From Phycisphaerae bacterium (GTDB lineage Bacteria; Planctomycetota; Phycisphaerae; UBA1845; PWPN01), in the NCBI GenBank assembly GCA_012719955.1, contig JAAXZI010000219.1:1-38455 (forward strand): a DNA stretch of 38,455 bases, given 5' to 3'. The position numbers were made by a program, and so were the translations under genes. The notes under the pieces were generated by a model. It was given only the letters and a program-made list of their open reading frames with translations, had not been told where the DNA came from and searched no databases. Below, one piece after another: positions 26,946 to 35,599 of this stretch; position 1 is the stretch's first letter; every line of letters starts with the position of its first letter.

Positions 26946-27999
26946 TCGGGCCGGAGGCAACGGCTCTCCCGGTCCACATCCTGCCCGGGGGAGGTTTCTT
27001 CGGGCTAAACATGCTGGCGTGGGGGCAACATGACGGCGTGCGGCCGGCATCGTTCGGCTAATCAGCCCCTCCTTCAGACCCGGCATGGTCGAAAAGGCTC
27101 CGCCGCCAGGACCGGCATACGGCCGGGGAGCACCTGGAGAACCACGGGCCTGTTCCTGCCGGTGTTGTCCGCCGTCGAATTTGGGATGGTCACGTTCGAA
27201 TCCCGGTCCGTACGCTCGAATGCCCGGTGGAAGCTCCGATTCAACTCTTCCTGACAGCGATACCCTATGCAATCCTTGCAGCCTCACAAGAAGCTCTTGG
27301 GGGTGGGCTCTGCCGGCTGTTCCGGCCGGGAATAGCACCCTGTAGTGCCTGCATATCGCATCCATCTGCCCTTCCGCAGAGAACACGTTGGCCTACTCGA
27401 TCGTTTCAGTGCTGGTTACCCTCCGGACCTGTAGTCGGCGGCAGCTACCCACCTGAACCGGGATCGTCTCTCGGTCGGGCGGGTCAGGCAGCCGCAATCT
27501 TGCAATACATCGCCCACACATTGCCGCGGCCACCACCGACGCTTCCTCAACCGCGGACATCTTCCTCAATAGCATCAGGGATGCGTCGCGATTATCGTTG
27601 ATACTGTCGGCGCCAACAGTTACCGGCGTATTTGACCGGCTGTTCTCATGCGTGTCCGTTCATTTGTCCCCCGGTTCGAAGTCTCTTCTGCTGAGCCTCT
27701 CGATGGTGATCCGCGATGTGGGATGGACATGGCCCCGGTACGCGACGGGAAGCCCGCTGGAGCCGAGCAGCATTGTCTTGTCTGCGCGTTCTTGGAAGAC
27801 GTGCGGGAGCTCATGGAAGATCTAAGAAGATGACAGGGGTAGCCCACGCCGAGGCACACTCGCATCGGCCGGAACCATCACGGCGGAGGCGGAAAAGAAG
27901 CTTGAGGCAGTCAACAATTAAACATTTTAAATTCTCTATTTATATTGCTTCAGCGAATGGCTGAGCATATATTGTTATTCGGTAGGTCGAAGTAACTGG
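26946..27999. other. Gene-poor stretch upstream of the CsrA-REC gene
   Basis: No family was recognised in these bases. Several open frames exist, but they overlap on both strands, lack ribosome binding sites and read as random Arg/Pro/Gly-rich protein. The one mildly protein-like frame is 27648-27833 (+), 61 codons ending 'VCAFLEDVRELMEDLRR'. It could be a small gene or a decayed fragment and is not called. From about 27905 to 27980 base composition turns sharply AT-rich (ATTAAACATTTTAAATTC, TATTTATATTG), as expected for a promoter region of the next gene; several -10-like boxes are present, so no single one is chosen. Confidence 0.4.
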
Positions 28000-28033
28000 G
28001 AATGAGACCAGTCCTCATTCGGAAAGGAATCCC
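28000..28033 (+). promoter_or_regulatory. Leader hairpin and GGA-rich ribosome binding site of the CsrA-REC gene
   Basis: GAATGAG (28000-28006) and CTCATTC (28014-28020) pair around ACCAGTC. The hairpin is followed at once by GGAAAGGAATCCC, which contains two GGA motifs and the AAGGA ribosome binding site 5 bases before the ATG. CsrA proteins bind GGA-containing sites, often overlapping ribosome binding sites, so feedback on its own translation is plausible but inferred. Confidence 0.45.
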
Positions 28034-28633
28034 ATGTTAGTTCTTACCCGTTGCCTCAATGATGCCATTCGGATCGGCAACGACATCCGAGTGAAGGTCT
28101 TAGGGATTGGGACCCGGCGGGTAATGCTGGGGATCGATGCCCCCCAGGAACTGCGGGTTTCCCGGGAAGATGTCAACCAGACGGAGAAAGAACGCACGGA
28201 GGAAAGAACGCCCCCGAGAGTACAACTCAGCGTTCTGGTCGTCGAAGACACTCCCGTTCATGCCAAGCTGATCGAGAAAGCCTTAGAGAAGTTTGGCGTC
28301 GCACAGGTGGTGGTGGCTCCCACAGGGGAGGAGGCTATCCGCATCCTGGCGCGCGGGCGCGATACCAACGACTTCAAGCCCGACCTGGTCCTGCTCGATC
28401 TGCACCTGCCGGGCCTTTCGGGCTTCGAGGTGTTGCAGTTGATGCGCTCGGTCGCGGCGTTCAAGAATACGCCGGTGGTCATCCTCACCAGTTCAGATGT
28501 CGAGTCAGATGTGAGCCGCTGCATCGAGGCCGGCGCGAATGCGTTCATCTCCAAGTCCGAGAGCTATGACGAATTCCGCGCGGCCGTCCGGCGGATCGCC
28601 GATTTCTGGCGGTTCGCTCGCAAGGTCGGCTGA
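28034..28633 (+). CDS. CsrA RNA-binding domain fused to response-regulator receiver domain
   Basis: The 199-residue protein joins two regulators. Residues 1 to about 50 align without gaps to CsrA ('MLVLTRCLNDAIRIGNDIRVKVLG...APQELRVSREDV'). They keep Leu4, Arg6, Ile14-Gly15 and Arg44, the RNA-contacting positions known from E. coli CsrA. A charged linker (about 51-64, 'EKERTEERTPPR') leads to a complete receiver domain (65-199): acidic pair Glu71-Asp72, phosphoacceptor Asp122 in 'LVLLDLHLPGLSG', Thr152 in 'VVILTSS', and Lys174 in 'AFISKSES'. CsrA works as a strand-swapped dimer that represses or activates mRNAs; the receiver presumably makes this phosphorylation-dependent. No histidine kinase is adjacent. 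Ribosome binding site AAGGA is good. Both domains are intact, so this is not a sequencing frameshift join: they share one frame with no overlap. Confidence 0.92.
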   Translation: MLVLTRCLNDAIRIGNDIRVKVLGIGTRRVMLGIDAPQELRVSREDVNQTEKERTEERTPPRVQLSVLVVEDTPVHAKLIEKALEKFGVAQVVVAPTGEEAIRILARGRDTNDFKPDLVLLDLHLPGLSGFEVLQLMRSVAAFKNTPVVILTSSDVESDVSRCIEAGANAFISKSESYDEFRAAVRRIADFWRFARKVG

Positions 28634-28783
28634 AATCATCCGGCTCGGCTCGGAGAAGCCGCGGCACAAATCCTTCCGGCCCTTCCGGGGCCGCAGAAAC
28701 CTTGAACCTGTTTTTCCAGACATGGGCCTCCTCTTCGTGTCGTCCTATCCTGCCTGAGAGGGGCCACAACCATCATGCGGGCC

Positions 28784-29440
28784 TCATCGGCCCACCGCCG
28801 CCTCAACGACTTCCCCTTCGCCCACTACAAAGACGCGCTCGCCGGGGCCGGGTCGAATGGCTTTGCAGCCGGTGAAACTGCCGAAGGCCGGCACAACCGC
28901 CCGATCAGCTCCGAAACAGAAGCACGGCGCCCGCAGCCATTCGCCGCCGGGGCCCTCCAGCACCACGGCCGGATGAACGTGCCCGCCCATGACCAGCCCT
29001 CCCCTTCTGCCGGCCGGTTCATGACAGAACAGGAATGGCGGGTCCGCCAGGGGCTCTCCGGCCACGGTGATTCTCCACTCCTGGGGCGGGTCCCCGGCGT
29101 GGATGTCGTGATTGCCGCGCACCAGCAGAACCTCCACGCCGGAATGACGCCGGCGCCAGTCGGCCAGAGCCGCCGTCACTTCCAGCGAACGGCCGGCGCG
29201 AGCATGCAGGAAGTCGCCCAGAATCACCAGACGCCGGACTTCTGTCTGACCAATGAGACGATCGAGCCGTCCGAGATCGGTCCGGGTCATTCCCCCGGGC
29301 ACAGGGATCCCGGCATCACGAAACGCCGCCGCCTTGCCGAAGTGCGGATCGGCGATCAGCAGCGTGCGTCGTCGCTTCCACAGCACGGCCTTCTCGGCCA
29401 GCAGGCACAGGTCTTCACCACCCCAGCGAATGTGCATCAT
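28784..29440 (-). CDS. pdeM: Ligase-associated metallophosphoesterase PdeM
   Basis: The 218-residue product is a calcineurin-like phosphoesterase of the PdeM type, found with Lhr-family helicases and ATP-dependent DNA ligases in a DNA-damage response set. All metal-binding motifs are present: 'LLIADPHFGKA' (DxH), 'VILGDFLHA' (GDxxH), 'LLVRGNHDIHAG' (GNHD), 'FLFCHEP' and 'GGHVHPAV' (GHxH). Two ATG codons are adjacent at 29440/29437, with GGGAG 8 bases upstream. It lies 33 bases after the helicase gene on the same strand, so the pair is an operon. It converges with the CsrA-REC gene; the 150-base gap shows no clear terminator. Confidence 0.9.
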   Translation of the reverse strand: MMHIRWGGEDLCLLAEKAVLWKRRRTLLIADPHFGKAAAFRDAGIPVPGGMTRTDLGRLDRLIGQTEVRRLVILGDFLHARAGRSLEVTAALADWRRRHSGVEVLLVRGNHDIHAGDPPQEWRITVAGEPLADPPFLFCHEPAGRRGGLVMGGHVHPAVVLEGPGGEWLRAPCFCFGADRAVVPAFGSFTGCKAIRPGPGERVFVVGEGEVVEAAVGR

Positions 29441-29473
29441 GCGGGCGTCTCCCTGCTATTGGATCGTCGAGCA

Positions 29474-32077
29474 TCAGGCGCTCCCTGCGCGCGGTGTAAG
29501 TTTCCCGCGCCTGCATTTCGGGCTTGACTCGGCGCACGCAACAGGGCTCAACATGCGCCGGCCCGCCCTGCGGGGCCGGGGTCGGGATGCGGTCTTTTCC
29601 AGCTTGACGACCATGCGCCGGACCCGTTCCGACCAGCGTTCCGAGGACACGTGCTGGCTGCGCAGGCGTTCCGACCAGATGGGAAAGGCCATCGGGCTGA
29701 ACTGCGCGGTCTCAACCTGCACGAGTCTCATGCCCGCGATCCGTTCCAGGGTCTGTCGCAGACGGGTGATCTCAAGCTGTTGGTCGAGCACCTCCCGGCG
29801 GGCCTGCTGGAGCAGGCCGTTTTCGGGGTCATAGTCGAGGAACACCCGGTAGAACAGGTCGCTGGACGCCTGAAGCTGGCGCATGGGCCGGGCCTGGCCG
29901 GGGTAACCGGAAAAAACCAGGCCGGCGATGCGGGCGATGTCGCGGAACTGTCGCCCCACCAGTTCGGTCGCGTTCAGGCAGGCGTGCAGATCGTCCAACA
30001 GCCCTTCCGGCGAGAGCAATCGCCGCCACCGGGTCTCATCCGGGACGGTGTCCACATTGGCCAGCAGCTCAAAGCCATAATCGGTGGCCGCGGTGGTAAT
30101 CGAACAAGGCATAACCCGCGTGAGCCGGCAGGCGATCAGCGGCCCCAGGCCCTCGTGTACCAGCCGGCCCTCGAAGGGATAGATGAAGAAATGCCGTCCC
30201 TCGCGCGAACGCATGGTTTCAATGAGCAGTTCGCCCGGGCCGGGAATATGCGACCAGGCCGCCTGAAGTTCCAGCAGCGGGCGGGCGGCCTCCATGTCCG
30301 CATCGGCGTAGCGGCCGTTCCGTGCTTCGGCCAGCCGGGCGCGAACCGCCTCGGCAAGCCGCGAGGACAGCGGCATGCGCCCGCCGTACCACCGCGGTGT
30401 CACGCCGCCGCCGGCCGGTGCCTTACGCACGTAGGCGGTCATATCCCGCACCAGCCGCAATTCGAGTACCTGCCCGGAGAAGATGAAACGGTCGCCGGGG
30501 CGAAGGCGGGCCATGAAGCTTTCCTCGATCGTGCCCAGCCGCCCCCCGCCCAGATAGCGGACGGCCATCTGGCTCTCGCTGGTGATCGTGCCGATGGACA
30601 TGCGGTGCAGCCTGGCGACCCGCGGCGAGTGTACCGCGCAGCCGTGCTCTCCTTTTACCACCCGTGAGAACTGCGCGTAGGCCTTCAGCGCCGGCCCGCC
30701 GGAGGTGACAAAATCAACAGCCCACTGCCATTCGTCCAGACTGAGATTCCGAAAGGCGTGGGTCCGCGTGACTTCGCGCCACAGATCCTCCGGCGTGAAG
30801 CCGCCGCCCAGGCCGACGGTCACGAGATGCTGCACGAGCACGTCGAGCGGCCGATCCAGCGGCGTGCGCGACTCGATGGCCCGCCGGTGCAGAGCGGCCC
30901 GGGCCGCGGAAAACTCCACCAGCTCAAACGCGTTGGTGGGCACGCACAGAATACGGCTGACGGCACCCGGCTGATGACCGCTGCGTCCGGCGCGCTGCAT
31001 CAGGCGGGCGATGCCCTTGGGGCTGCCCACCTGGATGACCTGGTCCACAGGGGAGAAATCGACGCCCAGGTCCAGGCTTGAGGTGCAGACCACGCATTGC
31101 AGCGCGCCGGCACGGAGCATCTCTTCGACGCGCTCGCGGATCTCGCGGTCCAGCGAGCCGTGGTGCAAGGCCACGCGGCCGATCCAGTCCGGGCGGGCGC
31201 GAAGCAGGCCCTGGAACCACAGTTCCGCCTGCGAGCGGGTGTTGGTGAACAGCAGCGTGGAGCGGGCACGGCCGATGGCCGCGATGACCTCGGGCAGCAG
31301 GCCCAGGCCGAGATGGCCGGACCAGGGGAAGCGCTCCATGTCCGGCGGGCGTAGGGTCTCAATCGCGACTTCTTTGTTCATGCGCCCCTGGATCAGCCGT
31401 CCGGACATGCGGCGCCGCGCCGCGGGCGAGGGGACTCCCAGCAGCACGGCCGTGGCCTCTGCGAGGTTCCCGATCGTGGCCGACAATCCCCACGTGCGCA
31501 AATCCGGCCGCCAGGCCCGCAGGCGGGCCAGGGCCAACTCAACCTGTACGCCCCGCTTGCTCCCCAGCAGCTCATGCCATTCGTCCACCACCACGCAGCG
31601 CAACGTGGCCAGCCGCTTGCGGGCGTCCGGATAGGACAGCAGCAGGGAAACGCTTTCCGGCGTGGTCACCAGGGCAGTCGGCAGGCGTTCGCGCTGGGCG
31701 CGACGTTCCCGGACGGGGGTGTCGCCGGTCCGCAAGCCTACCGTCCAGGGCAGCCCCATCTCCTCGACGGGCTTGCGCAGTGCGGCCAGCGTGTCATGGG
31801 CCAGGGCGCGCAACGGCGTAATCCACAGTACGCGCGGCAACGGGGGATCGGCGGCAGCGGGCTTCTCGGTCAGCCCTTCAAGCAGTGGGCCACACCAGAC
31901 GGCATACGATTTGCCCATGCCCGTGGGCGCATGAACCAGGCCACTCGCCCCATCGAGGTACGCCGACCACGCCTCACGTTGGAACTCGAACGGGCGCCAA
32001 CCCTGGCGGTTGAACCAGGCTTCCAGAAGCTCCATGGCCACGGCCACAGTATAGTCTTCCGCCGACGACACCTCCAA
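29474..32077 (-). CDS. Ligase-associated Lhr-type DEXH-box helicase
   Basis: The 867-residue product is the short Lhr-type helicase of the ligase-associated DNA-damage response set. It has 'FEFQREAWSAYLDGASGLVHAPTGMGKS' (Q-motif and Walker A), 'VVVDEWHELLGSKRGVQVELALARL' (DEWH box), 'GLSATIGN', 'TLLFTNTRSQAELWFQGL', 'ALHHGSLDREIRERVEEMLR', and 'SLDLGVDFSPVDQVIQVGSPKGIARLMQRAGRSGHQPG'. The Lhr winged-helix and C-terminal DEAD/H-associated domains follow. The frame opens with TTG at 32077. An ATG at 32035 is close to where homology begins ('MELLEAWFNRQGWRPF'), and neither start has an ideal ribosome binding site. The usual partners, an ATP-dependent ligase and an exonuclease, are not in this window. 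Confidence 0.9.
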   Translation of the reverse strand: MEVSSAEDYTVAVAMELLEAWFNRQGWRPFEFQREAWSAYLDGASGLVHAPTGMGKSYAVWCGPLLEGLTEKPAAADPPLPRVLWITPLRALAHDTLAALRKPVEEMGLPWTVGLRTGDTPVRERRAQRERLPTALVTTPESVSLLLSYPDARKRLATLRCVVVDEWHELLGSKRGVQVELALARLRAWRPDLRTWGLSATIGNLAEATAVLLGVPSPAARRRMSGRLIQGRMNKEVAIETLRPPDMERFPWSGHLGLGLLPEVIAAIGRARSTLLFTNTRSQAELWFQGLLRARPDWIGRVALHHGSLDREIRERVEEMLRAGALQCVVCTSSLDLGVDFSPVDQVIQVGSPKGIARLMQRAGRSGHQPGAVSRILCVPTNAFELVEFSAARAALHRRAIESRTPLDRPLDVLVQHLVTVGLGGGFTPEDLWREVTRTHAFRNLSLDEWQWAVDFVTSGGPALKAYAQFSRVVKGEHGCAVHSPRVARLHRMSIGTITSESQMAVRYLGGGRLGTIEESFMARLRPGDRFIFSGQVLELRLVRDMTAYVRKAPAGGGVTPRWYGGRMPLSSRLAEAVRARLAEARNGRYADADMEAARPLLELQAAWSHIPGPGELLIETMRSREGRHFFIYPFEGRLVHEGLGPLIACRLTRVMPCSITTAATDYGFELLANVDTVPDETRWRRLLSPEGLLDDLHACLNATELVGRQFRDIARIAGLVFSGYPGQARPMRQLQASSDLFYRVFLDYDPENGLLQQARREVLDQQLEITRLRQTLERIAGMRLVQVETAQFSPMAFPIWSERLRSQHVSSERWSERVRRMVVKLEKTASRPRPRRAGRRMLSPVACAESSPKCRRGKLTPRAGSA

Positions 32078-32570
32078 TTAGTACTACGCCCGCCGCGCGG
32101 TCCGGCAGCCCGTTCGCCCGCCCGGCAGGAGGCCGGCGTCCCTGAGACAGAGCGGTTGATCCCCCGGAGCCTCTCCCCTGACGTGACCATGCGTCAACCA
32201 CCGGTCAGCCCCACGCGCCGTTTAGCAAGCTCCCGACGCAGCCCGGCACGGTAATGAGCCGGGCGCCCCCCGACCGCCCCCGCCAGGCGACGCGGAGAGA
32301 AGCCATAACCATCAAAAAGATACAGTCTATGTAGAACTTGTCCCGAATCAGCGATATCCTGAAAAGTATAGCATGGCAATCCCGCAGCCTCCGAACAGGC
32401 GGCGACGTTATCAGCCTTTCCGGACGGAAGCAGGAAGAGATCGATAACTATCAGTAGATTTGATGACTCCAAAGATTTGGCTTTACGAGGGTGGCGACCA
32501 TGCCGTATTATATATAACCGCGTGGAGTTTGCATTAACCTATCAGACGTTAGCGGAGGGAAATTCAAATC
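32078..32570. other. Divergent intergenic region between the helicase and first GHL10 gene
   Basis: No gene is supported in these 493 bases. A 92-codon minus-strand frame (32194-32472) has no recognisable family and ends in Arg-rich sequence. Base composition falls from GC-rich near the helicase to AT-rich from about 32300 onward, which fits a regulatory region for the plus-strand gene. GGACGGAAGCAGGAAGAG and a TTATCAG...CTATCAG pair near 32410-32455 are visible, but no known riboswitch was recognised. Confidence 0.4.
32482..32511 (+). promoter_or_regulatory. Putative promoter of the first GHL10 gene
   Basis: TTTACG (32482-32487) and TATTAT (32506-32511) are spaced 18 bases apart and match the sigma-70 consensus at four and five positions. 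A leader of about 50 bases would precede the ATG at 32571. The surrounding AT-richness supports the call. Confidence 0.5.
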
Positions 32571-35561
32571 ATGACCCGCTCTATCCTCACCACACGGTCG
32601 ACGTGGGCTCTCTGTGTATTGCTTCTTTTCGGGTCGGCCGCGATGGCCCAGGAATTTCGCGCCTTCTGGGTGGACACTTGGGGTAATGGCATTCTGAACC
32701 AGTCGCAGGTCGACGCCCTGCTGGGCGTGCCCGGCAACCCCAACAGCCGCGGCACCATCCGGGAGGCCAACTGCAACGCCGTCGTCGTCCAGGTCCGCCG
32801 ACGAGCCGACGTGTGCTATCCGTCGGGCATGGGCGAGCCCTACTTCTCGGGGTTGACCCCCTCCAACTTTAACGCCCTGCAGGCCGTCCTCAATGCAGCC
32901 CACGACACCACCGGCGGCAAGCAGCGCATCGAGGTGCATTGCTGGATCGTGGCCTTCGCCACGGGCGGCGGCACCGTCTATTCCAAGCACAATAATCCAA
33001 ACGATCTCGACAACTACTGGGTCACGCTCGACAACAACGGCAACGAAACCGATGACAAGGCCTTGGACCCCGGCCATCCCAAGTGCCTGCAGTACCTCAC
33101 CGACGTGTGCATGGACCTGGTGACCAACTTCGACATCGACGGCCTGCACTACGACTACATCCGCTTCACGGCCAACAACCAGGGCTACAACCCCGTCAGC
33201 GTGGCCCGCTACAACGCCCGCTACGGCCTGACCGGCAAGCCCTCACCCAGCAACGAACAGTTCAAGCAGTGGCGCCGCGACCAGGTCACCGCTTTTGTGC
33301 GCAAGGTTTATGCCAACGTCCAGGCGGTCAAGCCCCAGGTCAAGGTGTCCGCCGCGGTGGTCACCTGGAATCCTTCGCCGACAGCCTCCACCCGGCAGGC
33401 CGTCATGAACACCCGGGCCTACTACGACGTCTATTCCGACTGGGATGCCTGGATGCAGGAAGGCATCCTGGACATGAGCATGCCCATGACCTACTACAAC
33501 CAAGCCTCCCTGCCGAATGACTATCAGCGGTGGATGAACTTCCAGAAAGACCGCAAGTTCAACCGGCACAACATCGTCGGGCCGGGCATCTATCTCAACT
33601 CGCTCTCCAACGCGATCCTGCAGCTTCAGAAGACCCGCGAAGCCACTCCGTCCGGCAACTACGCCCAGGGCTTCTGCGGATACTCCTATCGCGTGCCTTA
33701 CTCGGGTGGTAGCTGGGCCAGCTTCGCTCCCTCGCTGGTCAACCAGGTTACGCCCACCCCCACCACCATTCCGGAGATGCCCTGGAAAACCGCGCCCACC
33801 AAGGGCCACATGATGGGCACGGTCACCTACGCCACCAGCGGTGAATGGGCCGACGGAGCCACCGCCACCATCACCGGCCCGGAAAACCGCACCCTGATCT
33901 GCGACGGGACCGGCTTCTATGCCTTTATCGACCTCACTCCCGGCACCTATACGGTCACCATCAGCAAGAGCGGTTATCCCAACGTTGCCGACACCGTGAC
34001 CGTCACCGCCGGCAACATGTCCCAGCGGAACTTCCAGCTTGGGACGCCCAGCGCGCCGACCATTTCCAACGTGGCCGCCGACCCCCAGGACACCTCGGCG
34101 ACCATCACGTGGACGACCGACCAGGCGGCTACTTCCCAAGTCGAATACGGCCTGACCACCGCCTACGGCACCCTGACGCCGCTGGATTCCAACCTGGTGA
34201 CGAACCACTCGGTCACCCTCACGAACCTGCAACCTGCCACGACCTATCATTACCGGGTGATCTCCACCAATGCCTACGGCAACCGAACCTCCGGGGATTT
34301 CACCTTTACCACCGCCGCGGCCGTGGTGGTATCCAACGTGCAGGTATCTCCCACGGCTTTCAACGCCACCGTCACCTGGCAAACGTCCTCGCCGGCCGAT
34401 TCGCTGGTGCGCTACGGGCCGACCTCCTCCTACACGGACACGGTCAGCGCTGCGGCCCTGGTGACCAGTCACTCGATAACCCTGTCCAACCTGCAGCCGA
34501 ACACGACGTACCATTACCAGGTCGTGTCGGCCAATGCGGCGGGCTCGAGCCAGACGGCCGACGCAACCTTTACCACCCCGGCCATCCTGAACGAGATCAT
34601 CATTGACAACCTGGATCCGGGCTGGGCGAACACCTCGCCGGGCGGGGCCTCGTGGTCAAGCGGCAACGTGGAAGCGGTGCCCAAGATCGGAACCAATTAC
34701 CTCTACACCGCGGGAGTCAACACCACTGAAGCCAACGCGACCCGCAAGTGCGTCTGGACTCCCAACCTGTCCGTCGCGGGGCGCTACGACGTGTACGCGT
34801 TCTATCAGAAAGGCACGAACCGCAATCCCGCCGCTTATTACAAGGTCGTGTACGACGGCGGATCCCTGGTCAGCATCCAGAACCAGTATTCAGACATCGC
34901 CAACCAGGGCGGCTGGTTCCTGCTCGGTGAAGACCTGCCGTTCCAGGCGGGTACGGCCGGATACGTCCAGCTTTCCAACAACTCCACCAGCACGAGTCTG
35001 GTCAGCGCCGACGCGGTCAAGTTTGTGCGCCGCCCGGACACCACACCGCCGCTCACCCCCGTGGTGAACGACGGCGACTGGACGTCCAGCCGCACTTCGC
35101 TGTCCGCATCGTGGAGCTCCTCCGATCCGGAGACGAGCATCAAGCGGTCTGAATACCGCATCCTGGCCGAGAACGGGCAGGTAATTCGCGGCTGGACGGA
35201 CGTCGGCATCCAAACCCAGGTGACCGCCAGCGGCCTGTCGCTGGGCATCGGCAAGACCTACCGTTTCGAGGTCAGAACCACCAATCATGACAATCTGGTC
35301 AGCAACGTCGGAAGCTCCGACGGGGTGATCATCTTCACGCTGGACGCGACCGGTGATCAGCACGTAACCGTCGAGGATCTCACTATCTTCGAGGGCTGCA
35401 TGAATGGTCCGAGCGTCCCCTATCCCACCGATGCGGGGATGGACTGCATCCGTTTCGACCTGGACTTCGACAACGATGTGGATGGAGATGATTTCGGTGT
35501 CTTCCAGCGGTGCATCACCGGCCCTGCCGAGCCCGTGGATCCCACATGCGTGAAACAGTAA
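32571..35561 (+). CDS. Secreted GHL10 glycoside-hydrolase-like multidomain protein, paralogue 1
   Basis: The 996-residue product is exported (signal peptide 1-26, ending 'GSAAMAQ'). Residues about 27-395 form a GHL10 (DUF187) TIM barrel, a group of putative carbohydrate-active enzymes. It starts 'EFRAFWVDTWGNG' and has the hallmark 'DIDGLHYDYIRFT' and 'DMSMPMTYYNQA'. Then come a carboxypeptidase-regulatory/CNA-B-like domain (about 413-489, 'FYAFIDLTPGTYTVTI') and two fibronectin-III/purple-acid-phosphatase-N-like domains (about 490-670). A golvesin C-terminal-like domain follows (about 670-816, 'IDNLDPGWANTSPGG', 'YDVYAFYQKG'), then another Ig/FN3-like domain. The C-terminus is dockerin-like with EF-hand loops ('DLDFDNDVDGDDFGVFQRCITG'). 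GGAGGG lies 11 bases before ATG. Substrate unknown; polysaccharide or cell-surface glycan likely. Confidence 0.88.
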   Translation: MTRSILTTRSTWALCVLLLFGSAAMAQEFRAFWVDTWGNGILNQSQVDALLGVPGNPNSRGTIREANCNAVVVQVRRRADVCYPSGMGEPYFSGLTPSNFNALQAVLNAAHDTTGGKQRIEVHCWIVAFATGGGTVYSKHNNPNDLDNYWVTLDNNGNETDDKALDPGHPKCLQYLTDVCMDLVTNFDIDGLHYDYIRFTANNQGYNPVSVARYNARYGLTGKPSPSNEQFKQWRRDQVTAFVRKVYANVQAVKPQVKVSAAVVTWNPSPTASTRQAVMNTRAYYDVYSDWDAWMQEGILDMSMPMTYYNQASLPNDYQRWMNFQKDRKFNRHNIVGPGIYLNSLSNAILQLQKTREATPSGNYAQGFCGYSYRVPYSGGSWASFAPSLVNQVTPTPTTIPEMPWKTAPTKGHMMGTVTYATSGEWADGATATITGPENRTLICDGTGFYAFIDLTPGTYTVTISKSGYPNVADTVTVTAGNMSQRNFQLGTPSAPTISNVAADPQDTSATITWTTDQAATSQVEYGLTTAYGTLTPLDSNLVTNHSVTLTNLQPATTYHYRVISTNAYGNRTSGDFTFTTAAAVVVSNVQVSPTAFNATVTWQTSSPADSLVRYGPTSSYTDTVSAAALVTSHSITLSNLQPNTTYHYQVVSANAAGSSQTADATFTTPAILNEIIIDNLDPGWANTSPGGASWSSGNVEAVPKIGTNYLYTAGVNTTEANATRKCVWTPNLSVAGRYDVYAFYQKGTNRNPAAYYKVVYDGGSLVSIQNQYSDIANQGGWFLLGEDLPFQAGTAGYVQLSNNSTSTSLVSADAVKFVRRPDTTPPLTPVVNDGDWTSSRTSLSASWSSSDPETSIKRSEYRILAENGQVIRGWTDVGIQTQVTASGLSLGIGKTYRFEVRTTNHDNLVSNVGSSDGVIIFTLDATGDQHVTVEDLTIFEGCMNGPSVPYPTDAGMDCIRFDLDFDNDVDGDDFGVFQRCITGPAEPVDPTCVKQ

Positions 35562-35599
35562 ACCAACCAGAGATTCAATAGGACACAGGGGGACCTTTA

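Noticed and set aside
26877-27386. 169-codon minus-strand frame upstream of the channel gene
   Set aside because: Covers the promoter of the MscS-ABC operon, has no ribosome binding site and no recognisable family.
27648-27833. 61-codon plus-strand frame ending 'VCAFLEDVRELMEDLRR'
   Set aside because: The end looks protein-like, but there is no ribosome binding site and no family; conservation in relatives would be needed to call it.
32194-32472. 92-codon minus-strand frame between the helicase and GHL10 genes
   Set aside because: No ribosome binding site or family, and an Arg-rich tail; the region looks regulatory.
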